DNA of 45,865 nt from an uncultured Clostridium sp. (GCA_947073285.1 CAMTJT010000014.1:1-45865); one strand, 5' to 3'; positions 34,161-45,668 are shown, numbered from the stretch's first letter. Translations and numbers: made by a program. The notes: generated by a model from the letters alone, not told the origin.

Positions 34161-34607
34161 TTACTTTGCTATTAATTGTATTTTTAAGTTTCCTACAACA
34201 CCTTCATATAGTTTGATTGAAACATTAAAACTTCCTAAGGTTTTTATTGGTTCTTTTAAATCTATTTTCTTTTTGTCTACTTCTATTTTATATTGTTCTT
34301 TTAAGCTATCTGCTATTTCTTTTGAAGTAATTGAACCAAATATTCTTCCATTTTCTCCTGATTTTACAGCTATTTTTAATAAAATGCCTTTTAGTTTTTC
34401 TGCTTGTTTTTGTGCTTCTTCTTTTTCTTGTGATTTTTTATATTGATTAGCATCTTGTTTTGCTTTTAGTTTACTCATGTTTTCACTATTTGCCTCTACT
34501 GCTAATTTTTTAGGAAATAAGAAGTTTCTTGCATAACCATCACTTGCATTGATTACTTCGTCTTTTTTTCCTACACCTTTTATGTTGTCTAATAAGATTA
34601 CTTTCAT
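34161..34607 (-). CDS. rplI: Ribosomal protein bL9
   Basis: 148-aa large-subunit protein with the N-terminal signature VILLDNIKGVGKKDEVINAS, a long connecting helix and a C-terminal domain that contacts 23S rRNA. It has normal length and an AGGAG site upstream, and sits between gdpP and dnaB in one operon. Confidence 0.97.
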   Translation of the reverse strand: MKVILLDNIKGVGKKDEVINASDGYARNFLFPKKLAVEANSENMSKLKAKQDANQYKKSQEKEEAQKQAEKLKGILLKIAVKSGENGRIFGSITSKEIADSLKEQYKIEVDKKKIDLKEPIKTLGSFNVSIKLYEGVVGNLKIQLIAK

Positions 34608-34691
34608 TTCGTTCTCCTCCTTGCTTTTAATATTAGCTTGTGCATTTTGTATTTTCTTATCTTTTAATTGATACCATATTCTTTGTTTAAA

Positions 34692-36693
34692 CTAGCTTGA
34701 AATTTCTGAAAAATATTCATTAATACGATTGATTAGTTCTTGCTTCACTTCTTCTATTGTCATTCCCTCTACTTGTGCTCCTGCTAAAGTAATATGTCCT
34801 CCACCGCCAAGCTTTTCTAAAATAATTTGTACATTAATATCTCCAATTGAACGACCGGCTTATACATACTTTGTCACCTAATTTTCCAATTACAAAAGAG
34901 GCTGTAATATCACTAATAGTTAATAATTCATCTGCTGCTTTTGCACAAATAATATTAGCATCTTTGTCATTTTCTTCATAGATTGAAATTCCAATGGTAT
35001 CATTTGTAATTTCTGCATTCTCTACGATTTTAGATATTTTGTTATAAGTTTTTAAGTCACTTTGGAACCATTTTTTTACTTTAATGATATCTACACCACA
35101 TTTTCTTAAATAGGCTGCCGCTTCAAAGGTTCTAACACCTGTTTTAAAGGTAAAGTTTTTAGTATCCATCATTATTCCAGCATATAACCCTTCTGCCTCT
35201 ATGGTAGTTAGTTCTATTTCTTGCTGAGCATATTCTAATATTTCTGTAACTAATTCTGCTGCTGAAGATGCATATACTTCATGGAAGGTTAATATAGCAT
35301 CTTCTATATAGTCTGGACTTTTTCTATGATGGTCTATTATTACTATTTTGCTGGTTTCTTCTAATAGTTCTGGCACTTCTACATAATTTTTCTTATGGGT
35401 ATCTGCAATAATTAATAACGTTTCTGGTGTTATTTTTGCTAATGCTTCTGCTTTACCAATCATAACTCCATCATATTCTTTTTCTTCCTTTATGGTATCT
35501 ATGAAGTTTTGAAGACTAATTCCAGTAGTATTATTGATAACATATGCTTCTACATTTAGGCTTTTGGCTAGTCGATATAATCCTAAGCTTGCTCCCATGG
35601 AATCTATATCACCATTTGCATGTCCCATTATCATAACGTTTTTAGCCTGTAACATCAATTCTTCTAAAGCATGTGATACGATTCTTGCTTTTACTTTTGT
35701 TCTTTTTTCTACTTCTTGGCTTTTTCCACCAAAAAAGGTGTATTTTCCTTCTTTTCTAACTACTGCTTGATCTCCACCTCTACCTAAGGCAATATCTACG
35801 CCTGTTTGTGCTGATTTATATTTTTCGTAATTTGATTCTCCTTCACCTGATACAGCAATACTTAAGGTTACTTGCATTTTACTAGATAATTCTAGTTCTT
35901 TTATGCTATCTAATATCGCAAATTTTCTTTCTTCTAGTATTTCTAAATATTTCTTTTCTAAAATACACACAAAGGTATCTCTTTCTGATTTTATAATAAG
36001 CCCTTCAAAACTTGCTGCCCAGTCATAAAGTGTTTTTTCTATTTGTGCAAGTAGTATTGGTTTTTCTTCATCATCTAGCCTTTGATTGATTTCTTCAAAG
36101 TTGTCTATCATAATTAGACCAACACATATTTTAGAGTCTTCATATTTTTTTTCTAATTCTATTTCTTTAGTTTCATCAAAGAAGTACATTGTTAACATAT
36201 ATTCTTCTTTTGATTTTGTATATCTACCTTGTATTTCATATATTTTGTTTCCAATTTCTAGTTCTTTATGAATACTTTTTTCTGGATTTTCTTCATTATT
36301 TTCTATTTCTAATTTAATTTGTTTTAATAATTCGTTTAAAGTGCTAGTTATATCTGTGTTTGCAAATTCTTTTTCAAATTTTGTACTTTTCCATACTACA
36401 TTTCCATTTGTTTCTATAACAATTAATGGAAATGGTGAGTGTATCATGGTGTTTTTTGCAGCCTTGTCCATACTAAAGTTTAAGTCTTGTAAATGCTCTG
36501 AAAGTTCTGCCCTTCTTTTTTGGTTACTAAAGTAAGTATAGATAAGCACCATCATATAAGTTATTACCGCAATTGGAAAACAGTAAAAATTTAGAACACA
36601 AATAAAAACAAGTAATATCGCAATGATTACTAAATATACTTTTGTTTTTGAAATTAGTCCTTCAAATATTTTTTTGTTACTATTTTTCGGCAT
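34692..36693 (-). CDS. gdpP: Cyclic-di-AMP phosphodiesterase GdpP, +1 frameshift at CGG
   Basis: A membrane-bound DHH/DHHA1 phosphodiesterase that degrades c-di-AMP. Order: two transmembrane helices (about residues 15-55), a PAS-like domain, a degenerate GGDEF domain, then the DHH domain (MGHANGDIDSMGASLG and DHH in IIDHHRKS). The DHHA1 domain needs the shift: codon 613 is CGG (34855-34857), and skipping C gives SGRSIGDINV, then LGGGGH and a stop at 34692, for 666 aa. Frame 0 ends at 619 aa without the GGGH substrate loop. It is first in an operon with rplI and dnaB, from a promoter at 36719-36747. Confidence 0.92.
34855..34857 (-). other. +1 frameshift site, AGC CGG TCG (gdpP)
   Basis: Zero-frame CGG at codon 613. 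Skipping C gives GGT and the DHHA1 sequence SGRSIGDINVQ leading to GGGGH. Frame 0 stops seven codons later. Confidence 0.9.
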
Positions 36694-36718
36694 AAGTGTC
36701 TCCTTTTCTAACGCTTAT

Positions 36719-36747
36719 ATTGTACACTTTTTATAGGGTTTTGTCAA
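36719..36747 (-). promoter_or_regulatory. Promoter of the gdpP-rplI-dnaB operon
   Basis: TTGACA (36742-36747), a 17-bp spacer and TACAAT (36719-36724) on the minus strand. Confidence 0.82.
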
Positions 36748-36828
36748 TTTCTTTTAAAGAAAGAGATGCTCTTATAACATTATTATTTTCTTTTTATATA
36801 ATATTCATCTGAAATAAAAAAACTGAAA

Positions 36829-36860
36829 TGAACAATATCCTTTTTTCTAGATATTGTTCA
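36829..36860 (-). terminator. Terminator of the acidic unknown gene
   Basis: Stem GAACAATATC/GATATTGTTC with a T-run on the minus strand. Confidence 0.75.
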
Positions 36861-36876
36861 CAACAAGGTTTATCTT

Positions 36877-37605
36877 CTATTCTCTTTCTTGTTCTTCTTG
36901 TTTTGCCTTTTCTCTTTCTTTTTCTAGGTCTGCTATTGCTTTTGCTTCTAAATGTCTTCTTTCTTCTTGTATTAAAAAATCATTATAAATCTCCATGGCA
37001 TCACCAACACTTATTGCTTCAATAATTCCTTCTCCATTTTGGTCTATAACTGTAAATTTTTGACCTATTATATCATAAACAATAAAACCCTTTTCTGGCT
37101 CTATTTCTTCTGGTTCTTCCTCTCCTTCTTCCACTAATTGTATATCTTCTAAATCCATCTCATCTTCATCCTCTTCAAAATAAAACTCCTCTAGTTCTTC
37201 CAAGACGTTATCTTCTAGTGGAACTTTTACTCCCGAAATTAGAGAAAATGACATGACTCTTAAAATTGCTTTTACTCTTTTCATAACCATTTGATAAAAT
37301 TCAGCATTTTCCTCTTCTGGTGTATAACTTTCATCAAAATTAATTCTCGCCTCTACTTGTTGTTCATATGCTCCATTTCTTAGATATTCCATTAAAATAC
37401 CTATACTTCTTTGCTCTCCAAAAAACGAACTTTCCAAAACATCATATATGTCATATTCCTGCACTGAAAACGCTTTTCTTTGCCTTACCATTTCATCATC
37501 TACAATTTCTATTGCTGTATATCCTGCTATATCTTGTAATATTCCACCTCTTGCTAAATAGTCTGCCATATTTTGCAATTTTGTTACATATTCTAATAGT
37601 TCCAT
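36877..37605 (-). CDS. Acidic protein of unknown function downstream of rpoC
   Basis: A 242-aa soluble protein. The N-terminal half is helical (LLEYVTKLQNMADYLARGG). An unusually acidic stretch around residues 130-165 (EELEEFYFEEDEDEMDLED) follows, then a small beta-like segment (GFIVYDIIGQKFTVIDQNG) and a charged coiled-coil tail. I do not recognise it; there is a faint resemblance to ScpA-like helical proteins but no firm match. It lies on the rpoBC strand but behind a terminator. The AAAGGAGAT site is 35 nt from ATG, with a perfect 7-bp hairpin between them that could bring the two together. Confidence 0.7.
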   Translation of the reverse strand: MELLEYVTKLQNMADYLARGGILQDIAGYTAIEIVDDEMVRQRKAFSVQEYDIYDVLESSFFGEQRSIGILMEYLRNGAYEQQVEARINFDESYTPEEENAEFYQMVMKRVKAILRVMSFSLISGVKVPLEDNVLEELEEFYFEEDEDEMDLEDIQLVEEGEEEPEEIEPEKGFIVYDIIGQKFTVIDQNGEGIIEAISVGDAMEIYNDFLIQEERRHLEAKAIADLEKEREKAKQEEQERE

Positions 37606-37618
37606 TTCTATATTAACA

Positions 37619-37638
37619 ATTAACTCTTAAAAGTTAAT
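37619..37638 (-). promoter_or_regulatory. Hairpin between the ribosome binding site and the start codon
   Basis: ATTAACT (37619-37625)/AGTTAAT (37632-37638) with a 6-nt loop lies between AAAGGAGAT and the ATG at 37605. Folding would shorten the effective spacing. Confidence 0.4.
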
Positions 37639-37695
37639 CGTTATCTCCTTTCTAAGTAGTATTTAGTATTCGTTTTTCTCCTATAATAAGAAGAC

Positions 37696-37738
37696 TAACC
37701 TTGTTGTATAGCAAAAATCTGCGATTTTCCCTATATAA
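37696..37738 (-). repeat. Modular hairpin repeat, copy D (short form)
   Basis: CTAACCTTG linker followed by TTGTATAGCAAAAATCTGC...CTATATAA. It is nearly identical to copy C. Confidence 0.65.
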
Positions 37739-37742
37739 TACT

Positions 37743-37796
37743 AAAAAGCACAAAGACTAAAAGTTCTTTTTACTTTTTTGCCTTTGTACTTTTTAC
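37743..37796 (-). terminator. Terminator of rpoBC
   Basis: Stem AAAAGTACAAAG / CTTTGTGCTTTT starts directly after the rpoC stop codon, with a T-rich tail on the minus strand. Confidence 0.78.
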
Positions 37797-37799
37797 TAA

Positions 37800-40700
37800 T
37801 TATTCTTCTACTTCTTCATTTTCTTCTGTGTTAATTTTTGTGTTTTTGTAAATTGGAAGTCCTGTTCCTGCTGGAATTAGTTTACCAATAATTACATTTT
37901 CTTTTAATCCTATTAATTCATCTACTTTACCTTTTACAGCAGCTTCGGTTAATACTCTTGTTGTTTCTTGGAATGATGCTGCTGATAAGAAGCTTTCAGT
38001 TGCTAGTGATGCTTTTGTAATTCCTAGTAATAAACGTTTTCCTGTTGCAGGGCGTTTTCCTTCTTCTACTACTTTTGCATTTTCATCTTCAAAGTCGTGT
38101 ACATCTACTAATGAACCTGCAAACATACTTGTATCTCCATTATCTTCTACTCTTACCTTTTTAAGCATTTGTCTTCCAATAACTTCAATATGTTTATCAT
38201 TGATATCAACACCTTGGTTACGGTAAACTTTTTGTACTTCTTGAATTAAGTAGTTATATACACCTTCTGGTCCTTTAATAACTAAGATTTCATTTGGGTT
38301 AATAGCACCTTCAATTAGGGCATCTCCTGCTTCAATGAAGTCACCATCTTTTACACGTAGTTTAGATCTAAATGGTATTGCATATGTTTTAGAGTCATCA
38401 TCTGATGTAACAATAACTTCTTTTTTCTTTTTATCTTCTGATATTTTAACAACACCATCTATTTCAGAAATTACTGCTAATCCCTTTGGTTTTCTAGCTT
38501 CAAATAATTCCTCAACCCTTGGAAGACCTTGTGTAATATCTGCTACACCTGCTACACCACCAGAGTGAATTGTTCTCATAGTAAGCTGTGTACCAGGTTC
38601 ACCAATTGATTGTGCCGCTATAATACCAACAGATTCTCCAATGTTTACTTCATCACGAGTAGCTAAGCCCATACCATAACATTTACGGCATACACCATGT
38701 TTAGTACGACATCCAAGTACACTACGTACTGGTACTGCTTCCATTCCTGTTGCAATTATTTTTTCTGCCATTCTTTCTGTAATCATAGTGTTAGTATCTA
38801 CAATTATTTCTTTCGTAGTTGGGTCTATAATTGTTTCTAATGGATATCTACCTACTAATCTTTCTTCTAGTTTTTCAATGATTTGATTTCCATCTTTGAT
38901 ATCTGTAACTACAATTCCTTCATGTGTACCACAATCATCTTCACGTACGATAATATCTTGTGATACATCTACTAATCTTCTTGTTAAGTATCCTGAGTCT
39001 GCTGTTCTTAAGGCTGTATCTGCTAAACCTTTTCTAGCACCATGGGCTGAAATAAAGTACTCTAGTGCATCTAGCCCTTCACGGAATGAAGAGGTAATTG
39101 GAATTTCTACGGTTTTACCTGTTGTACTTGCCATAAGTCCACGCATACCTGCAATTTGTCTTAATTGGTTTAGGTTTCCGTCTTGCTCCTGATTGGCTCA
39201 TCATATATACTGGGTTTAATTCTTCAAAGTTATCTTTCATGGCATCTGTAACATCATCTGTTGCTTTTTCCCATATTTTGATAACAGAGTTATATCTTTC
39301 ATCATCTGTAATTAAACCACGTTTATATTGTTTTAAGACATTGTTTACTTGTTCATTTGCTTCTTGTAAGATTTGTTTTTTTGCTTCTGGTACTTTAACA
39401 TCATCTACTGATACTGTGATACCAGCTGTTGTAGAGTGTTTAAAGCCCATTGCTTTGATATAATCAAGTAGTTCTGCTGTTGCACTTAAGCCATTTGAGT
39501 TAATTGATTTTGCAATAATTTTTCCTAAATTCTTTTTAGATACTGCAAAGTTAATTTCTGGCTCAAAGATGTTTTCTGGTTTGTTTCTATCTACAAATCC
39601 TAGGTTTTGTGGTATTCCTTCATTATAGATAAGTCTTCCTACTGTTGTTTCTACTTTTCTTGTTTCTATTTCTCCATCTACTTCTTTTTGAATTCTTACA
39701 AATATTTTAGCATGAGCTCCTAAGTCATGATTTGCATAAGCAATTACTGCTTCTTCTGGTGAAGAATAGTAATTTCCTTCTCCTGGCTCTCCTGGAACTT
39801 CCATGGTTAGGTAATAACTACCTAATATCATATCTTGTGTTGGTACTGTTACTGGTTTACCATCTTGTGGTTTTAATAGGTTATTTACTGATAACATTAA
39901 ATATCTTGCTTCTGCTTGTGCTTCTGGTGATAATGGTAAGTGAATTGCCATTTGGTCACCATCAAAGTCTGCGTTGAAGGCTGTACATACTAATGGGTGA
40001 AGTTTGATTGCTCTACCTTCTACTAATACTGGCTCAAATGCTTGTATTCCAAGTCTATGTAATGTTGGTGCACGGTTTAGTAATACTGGATGGTCTTTGA
40101 TAACATCTTCTAAGATATCCCATACTTCTGGTCTTAGTCTTTCTACCATTCTTTTAGCATTTTTGATGTTATGTGCTAACCCTCTACCAACTAATTCTTT
40201 CATAACAAATGGTTTGAATAGTTCTACTGCCATTTCTTTTGGTACACCACATTGATATAGTTTTAGTTCTGGTCCAACTACGATAACAGAACGTCCAGAA
40301 TAGTCAACACGTTTACCAAGTAGGTTTTGACGGAATCTTCCTTGTTTTCCTTTTAGTAAATCTGATAATGATTTTAAGGCTCTATTTCCTGCTCCTGTTA
40401 CTGGTCTTCCACGTCTTCCATTATCTATTAGAGCATCTACTGCTTCTTGTAACATTCTTTTTTCGTTACGTACAATAATTTCTGGTGCGCCTAATTCTAA
40501 TAGTCTTTTTAAACGATTATTTCTGTTAATTACTCTACGATATAAGTCGTTTAAGTCTGATGTTGCAAATCTACCACCATCTAATTGTACCATTGGTCTT
40601 AAGTCTGGTGGAATGACTGGTATTACATTTAATATCATCCATTCTGGTTTGTTTCCAGATAGTTTAAATGCTTCAATTGTATCTAACCTTTTTACAATTT

Positions 40701-41316
40701 TAGCTCTTTTTTGTTCACTGGCTTTTTCTAGTTCTTTTTTTAGTTTGTCTGTTAGTTTTTCTACATCTATTTCTTGTAATAGTTCAAGTATTGCCTCTGC
40801 TCCCATTCTTGCTGTGAATGAGCCTCTACCATATTTTTCTTCTGCTTCATGATATTCTTTTTCAGATAATATTTGGCATTTCATTAAGCCACTTGTTCCT
40901 TTATCTGTAACAATATATGAGGCAAAATAGATTACTTTTTCTAAGCTTCTTGGTGAAATATCAAGCATTAATCCTATTCTACTTGGTATTCCTTTGAAGT
41001 ACCAGATATGAGCAATTGGTGCTGCAAGTTCGATATGTCCCATTCTTTCACGTCTTACTTTTGATTTGGTTACTTCTACACCACATCTATCACACACAAT
41101 TCCTTTATATCTTACTCTTTTATATTTTCCACAATGACATTCCCAGTCTTTGGTTGGTCCAAATATTCTTTCACAAAATAGACCATCTTTTTCTGGTTTT
41201 AATGTTCTATAGTTAATGGTTTCTGGTTTTTTTACTTCCCCTTTTGACCATTCTCTTATTTTTTCATCTGATGCAAGTCCTATTTTTATTTTATTAAAAA
41301 TTTCTAATTCGTCCAC
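37800..41316 (-). CDS. rpoC: RNA polymerase subunit beta', +1 frameshift at CGG
   Basis: Catalytic subunit of RNA polymerase, 1171 aa after one skipped base. The N-terminal zinc site is CHCGKYKRV...CDRCG, the active centre is [12 protein letters not shown] with its three metal-binding Asp, and the second zinc site is [13 protein letters not shown]. Codon 713 is CGG (39178-39180). Frame 0 gives [11 protein letters not shown] and stops at 39115, while skipping C gives the universal [18 protein letters not shown] at the bridge helix, and the rest follows in frame to 37800. The gene is essential, so the shift must work or the base is an error. The start is GTG, 5 nt after AGGGGG. It follows rpoB by 305 bp, unusually far. 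Confidence 0.95.
39178..39180 (-). other. +1 frameshift site, AGA CGG AAA (rpoC)
   Basis: Zero-frame CGG at codon 713. Skipping C gives GGA and restores the invariant SGARG motif. An AGGAG lies 4 nt upstream of the CGG, but it is part of the conserved coding sequence and is absent at the other sites. Confidence 0.93.
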
Positions 41317-41378
41317 TTTTTAGCCCCCTAATTTTCTATTTTCATCTCATGATGGTTTTTCCCATCTGCTTTGGTTTT

Positions 41379-41449
41379 TCACAATTTTCTAACTAAAGTT
41401 TGACACTGCTGTGCAATTCCTTACTGTAAAACTTTAATTATAATTGTGA
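41379..41449 (-). repeat. Nested inverted repeat in the rpoB-rpoC gap
   Basis: Outer arms TCACAATT/AATTGTGA enclose inner arms AAAGTTT/AAACTTT, about 70 nt overall, without a T-tract. It could be an mRNA-processing or stability element between rpoB and rpoC. Confidence 0.6.
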
Positions 41450-41527
41450 AGGCTATTTAATTTTTATATATTCTTTATGATTACTCATGTTTATTCTTCA
41501 TTATCATCTAATAAATCTACAAGCATC

Positions 41528-41625
41528 AAACTTATTGTTTCAGTCTTTGTCTTCGCAAAGCCTAAAACAATAGTTTATGCCTATTCGTAAACTCGCTTCT
41601 TCTGCCACAGGCAGCGCTCGTTTAC
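41528..41625 (-). repeat. Double hairpin element at the rpoB stop codon
   Basis: Hairpin 1 (41528-41576) has outer arms AAACTTATTGTTT/AAACAATAGTTT and inner CTTTG-TCTTCG-CAAAG. Hairpin 2 (41587-41625) has GTAAAC/GTTTAC with an inner CTGCC/GGCAG stem, and contains the rpoB stop codon. The design (nested stems with a TTCG-type inner loop) resembles repeat copies A and B. Confidence 0.6.
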
Positions 41626-44600
41626 TCATCATTCAAAAGGTTATCTTCTCCTAAGTCTGTATCATCTAATACAATTTCTTCATCATCAAAATCTGCAAAT
41701 AGTGCATCTTCATCACCATTTTCTAGTAGATCTTCTTCACTATCATCTTCAATATAACCATCTTCTAGTTCGGCTTCATCTACTACTTGTTCTTCTAAAC
41801 GTTTTGCATCTTCGATACTATTAAAGTCTATACCATCTTCAATGTTTTCTTTTAGTTCTAGTTCTTGGTTATCTTCTGATAATAAACGTACATCTAAGCC
41901 TAATGATTGAAGTTCTTTAATTAATACTTTAAATCCTTCTGGTACTCCTGGCTCTGGTACATTTTCACCTTTTACAATTGATTCATATGTTTTTACACGT
42001 CCTACGATATCATCTGATTTAACTGTTAACATTTCTTGAAGTGTATAAGCTGCTCCATATGCCTCTAATGCCCAAACTTCCATCTCTCCAAAACGTTGTC
42101 CACCAAATTGTGCTTTACCTCCTAAAGGTTGTTGTGTTACTAATGAGTATGGTCCTGTTGAACGTGCATGGATTTTGTCATCTACTAAATGGTGTAGTTT
42201 TAACATATACATAACACCAACTGTAATTGGACGATCAAATGGTTCTCCTGTTCTTCCATCATATACTACAGTTTTACCATCTTCTGGTAGTTTAGCTTCT
42301 CTAAATAATTCTTTTATTTCTTCATCTGTTGCACCATCAAATACTGGTGTTGCTACTTTAAATCCTAATGCTCTTGCTGCCATTCCTAAATGCACCTCTA
42401 GTACTTGACCTAAGTTCATACGAGAAGGTACACCAAGTGGGTTTAACACGATATCTACTGGTGTTCCATCTGGCATAAATGGCATATCTTCTTCTGGTAA
42501 AATACGTGAAATAACACCTTTATTACCATGACGTCCTGCCATTTTATCTCCTACTGAGATTTTTCTTTTGGTTGCAATATAGCAACGGATTACTTGGTTT
42601 ACACCTGGTGATAATTCGTCTGAGTTGTCTCTTGTAAAGATTTTAACATCTACGATGGTTCCTGCTTCTCCATGTGGTACACGAAGTGAAGTATCTCTAA
42701 CTTCTCTTGCTTTTTCTCCAAAAATAGCTCTTAACAATCTTTCTTCTGCTGTAAGCTCTGTTTCTCCTTTCGGAGTAACTTTACCTACTAGAATATCTCC
42801 TGGTCTTACTTCTGCACCTATTCTAATAATTCCGTTTTCGTCTAGGTCTTTTAAGCTGTCATCACCAACATTTGGAATATCTCTTGTGATTTCTTCTGGT
42901 CCTAATTTTGTATCACGGCATTCGCAGTCATATTCTTCTATATGTATTGAAGTATATACATCATCTTTTACAAGTCTTTCACTGATTAGTACAGCATCTT
43001 CATAGTTATAACCTTCCCATGTAGTAAATGCTATTAGCACGTTTTTACCTAGTGCCATTTCTCCATTTTTAGTAGCTGGGCCATCTGCAATTAAATCTCC
43101 TGGTTTTACTTTTTCACCAACTTGTACTACTGGTCTTTGGTTAATACATGTTCCACCATTGGTTCTTTTGAATTTTCTTAAGTGGTATACATCTATTTCA
43201 TCTTTTTTATTTCTTATTTTAATTTCGTCACCTGTTACTTTTTCTACAATTCCTTCATTTTCTGCCATAACTGTAATTCCAGAGTCTTTTGCTGCTCTAT
43301 ATTCTATTCCTGTTCCTACTATTGGAGATTCTGGCATAAGTAGTGGTACTGCTTGACGTTGCATGTTTGCACCCATTAGAGAACGTTTTGCATCATCGTG
43401 TTCTACGAATGGTATCATAGCTGCTGCAACAGATACTAATTGTTTTGGTGATACGTCTACAAAGTCTACTTGTTCTTTATCTACCATAGTGATTTCTTCT
43501 CTGTAACGTACACGAATTCTGTCATTTACAAATTTACCATCTTTATCTACTGGCTCTGATGCTTGTGCTATAATATATTTATCTTCTACGTCTGCTGACA
43601 TATAAATTACTTCATCTGTAACTTTTCCTGTTTCATGATCTATTTTTCTATATGGTGTTTCGATAAAGCCATATTCATTGATAATAGCAAATGAAGAAAG
43701 TGCTGATATAAGTCCTACGTTTGGCCCTTCTGGTGATTCAATTGGGCATAGTCTTCCATAGTGTGTATAGTGAATATCACGTACTTCAAATCCTGCTCTT
43801 TCTCTTGATAAACCACCTGGTCCTAATGCTGAAATTCTTCTTTTATGAGTAAGCTCTGATAATGGGTTTGTTTGATCCATGAATTGTGATAATTGTGAGC
43901 TTCCAAAGAATTCTCTAATAGATGATGTGATTGGTTTTGTATTAATTAAGGTTTGTGGTGTGATAACATCTAGGTCTTGAATAGTCATTCTTTCACGAAC
44001 AACTCTTTCTAATCTTGTTAAACCAATTCTGAATTGATTTTGTAATAGTTCTCCTACACATCTAATACGACGATTTCCTAAATGGTCAATGTCATCTATA
44101 TTTCCTAAACCATGTTCTAAGTTTAATAGGTAGTTAATAGATGCAATGATATCTTCGTTAGTAATATGTTTTGGATTAATTTCATCCATTCTTTCTCTTA
44201 ATACTTTTACTAAATCTTTTTCTTCTGTGGTATCTATAATTGATTTTAAAACAATATAGTTTACCATTTCTTTGATATGTAATGAACTTAGGTCTACATT
44301 TGGTAGTACACTATGAATGTTTACTGTTCCATTACCAATAATTCTAACTGGTTTATCTTCTATTTTAATGTCTACCATATTAATTCCACTATTTTGAATA
44401 GCTATTGCTGCTTCTTCTGTGATAGTACTATCTTTTTCTGCTAATACTTCTCCTGTTTCTGGGTCTATAATATCACTATAGGCTATTCTGTCTGTAATTC
44501 TTGTTGCTAAACTTAACTTTTGATTGAATTTGTATCTTCCTACTTTTGCTAAGTCATATCTTCTTGCATCAAAGAATAAACCATTAAATAGGTTTCTTGC

Positions 44601-45350
44601 AGCATCTGTTGTTGGAAGTTCACCTGGTCTTAATTTTTTGTAGATTTCTACTAGTGCTTCTTCTTGGGTTTTGATTGGATCTTTTTGAAGTGTTGCTGCT
44701 ATTTTGCTTTCTTCTCCAAATAGCTGTGTTATTTGTTCATCTGTTACAATACCAATTGCTCTTAATAAAGTGGTTACTGGTATTTTTCTGGTTCTGTCTA
44801 CTCTGGCATAGAAAATGTCATTTCCATCTGTTTCATATTCTATCCATGCACCACGAATAGGCATAACAGTTGAAGTGAAAATTCTTCTTCCTGTTTTGCT
44901 ATCAAAATCTGTAGCATAATAACATCCTGGTGAACGTACTAATTGGCTTACTACAACTCTTTCTGCTCCATTGATTACGAATGTTCCACTATCTGTCATA
45001 AGTGGGAAATCTCCAAGATAAATTTCTTGTTCTTTGATTTCTCCTGTTTCACGGTTAATTAGCCTTACTTTTACATGTAACCTTGTAGCATAGGTAGTGT
45101 CACGTTCTTTGGCTTCTTCTAGTGTGTATTTTGTTTTTTCTTCCATGTAGTAGTCTAAGAATTCAAGTACAAGGTTTCCTGTATAGTCGATAATAGGAGA
45201 AACATCTCTTAATACTTCTCCTAGCCCCTCTTCAATAAACCAATTGTAGGAATCTTTTTGAACTTGAATTAAGTTTGGCATTTCGATTGAATCGCCGATT
45301 TTTGCAAAAGTTTTACGAGAGCATTTCTCGTGTTTAATTTCTTTTAACAA
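41622..45350 (-). CDS. rpoB: RNA polymerase subunit beta
   Basis: RNA polymerase beta subunit, 1242 aa. The fork/rifampicin region [20 protein letters not shown] then [17 protein letters not shown] is wild-type, as are [12 protein letters not shown] and the C-terminal [19 protein letters not shown]. The tail beyond residue 1170 is very acidic ([20 protein letters not shown]) and ends inside a hairpin element, so its last residues may have been altered by an insertion. The start is taken as TTG at 45350, 7 nt after AGGGGTG; a GTG at 45359 lies within that site. No in-frame CGG. Confidence 0.96.
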   Translation of the reverse strand: MLKEIKHEKCSRKTFAKIGDSIEMPNLIQVQKDSYNWFIEEGLGEVLRDVSPIIDYTGNLVLEFLDYYMEEKTKYTLEEAKERDTTYATRLHVKVRLINRETGEIKEQEIYLGDFPLMTDSGTFVINGAERVVVSQLVRSPGCYYATDFDSKTGRRIFTSTVMPIRGAWIEYETDGNDIFYARVDRTRKIPVTTLLRAIGIVTDEQITQLFGEESKIAATLQKDPIKTQEEALVEIYKKLRPGELPTTDAARNLFNGLFFDARRYDLAKVGRYKFNQKLSLATRITDRIAYSDIIDPETGEVLAEKDSTITEEAAIAIQNSGINMVDIKIEDKPVRIIGNGTVNIHSVLPNVDLSSLHIKEMVNYIVLKSIIDTTEEKDLVKVLRERMDEINPKHITNEDIIASINYLLNLEHGLGNIDDIDHLGNRRIRCVGELLQNQFRIGLTRLERVVRERMTIQDLDVITPQTLINTKPITSSIREFFGSSQLSQFMDQTNPLSELTHKRRISALGPGGLSRERAGFEVRDIHYTHYGRLCPIESPEGPNVGLISALSSFAIINEYGFIETPYRKIDHETGKVTDEVIYMSADVEDKYIIAQASEPVDKDGKFVNDRIRVRYREEITMVDKEQVDFVDVSPKQLVSVAAAMIPFVEHDDAKRSLMGANMQRQAVPLLMPESPIVGTGIEYRAAKDSGITVMAENEGIVEKVTGDEIKIRNKKDEIDVYHLRKFKRTNGGTCINQRPVVQVGEKVKPGDLIADGPATKNGEMALGKNVLIAFTTWEGYNYEDAVLISERLVKDDVYTSIHIEEYDCECRDTKLGPEEITRDIPNVGDDSLKDLDENGIIRIGAEVRPGDILVGKVTPKGETELTAEERLLRAIFGEKAREVRDTSLRVPHGEAGTIVDVKIFTRDNSDELSPGVNQVIRCYIATKRKISVGDKMAGRHGNKGVISRILPEEDMPFMPDGTPVDIVLNPLGVPSRMNLGQVLEVHLGMAARALGFKVATPVFDGATDEEIKELFREAKLPEDGKTVVYDGRTGEPFDRPITVGVMYMLKLHHLVDDKIHARSTGPYSLVTQQPLGGKAQFGGQRFGEMEVWALEAYGAAYTLQEMLTVKSDDIVGRVKTYESIVKGENVPEPGVPEGFKVLIKELQSLGLDVRLLSEDNQELELKENIEDGIDFNSIEDAKRLEEQVVDEAELEDGYIEDDSEEDLLENGDEDALFADFDDEEIVLDDTDLGEDNLLNDE

Positions 45351-45582
45351 AAAAATCACCCCTAAAATTTATTTAAGCAGAAAAAATTTCTAAATGAGAT
45401 TGTACATATTTTTTGTACAATTTTAGAATAGAATTATATGATTTCTAATAAGAAGTCCTTCTTGTTTTTATCACTGGTTTACACTTTTAGCATTTTCTGC
45501 TCTGCAAATGCTATATTTCTGTAAGCAAAGATAGAACAATTCCTCTTCTTATAGAATTAACATAACATGAGTTAAAGGCAAT

Positions 45583-45627
45583 AAAAATACGGTTGGTAGT
45601 TTTACTTTGTTACCAACTGTATTTTTT
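45583..45627 (-). terminator. Terminator or attenuator upstream of rpoB
   Basis: Stem AATACAGTTGGTA/TACCAACCGTATT followed by a T-run on the minus strand. It lies about 140 nt after the leftward promoter and 230 nt before rpoB. Confidence 0.75.
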
Positions 45628-45632
45628 ATTGT

Positions 45633-45668
45633 TTATTTTAAAATTTTTAATTTTAATTTGCTAGCCAC
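45633..45668 (-). CDS. Candidate leader peptide MASKLKLKILK upstream of rpoB
   Basis: A GTG start, 8 nt after an AAAGGAAG ribosome binding site, opens an 11-codon ORF that ends 5 nt before the terminator. The spacing is right for translation to influence the terminator. It may be chance in AT-rich DNA. Confidence 0.4.
   Translation of the reverse strand: MASKLKLKILK

Noticed and set aside
39178..39195. A prfB-like programmed shift driven by the AGGAG upstream of the rpoC site
   Set aside because: The AGGAG encodes the conserved SGA residues, there is no stop or slippery codon, and the other five sites lack any such element.
17397..41316. Reading murE, the HD-GYP gene, gdpP and rpoC as pseudogenes
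   Set aside because: All other positions are conserved, each break is the same one-base event at CGG, and rpoC and murE are essential. Random decay would give varied lesions including stops and deletions.
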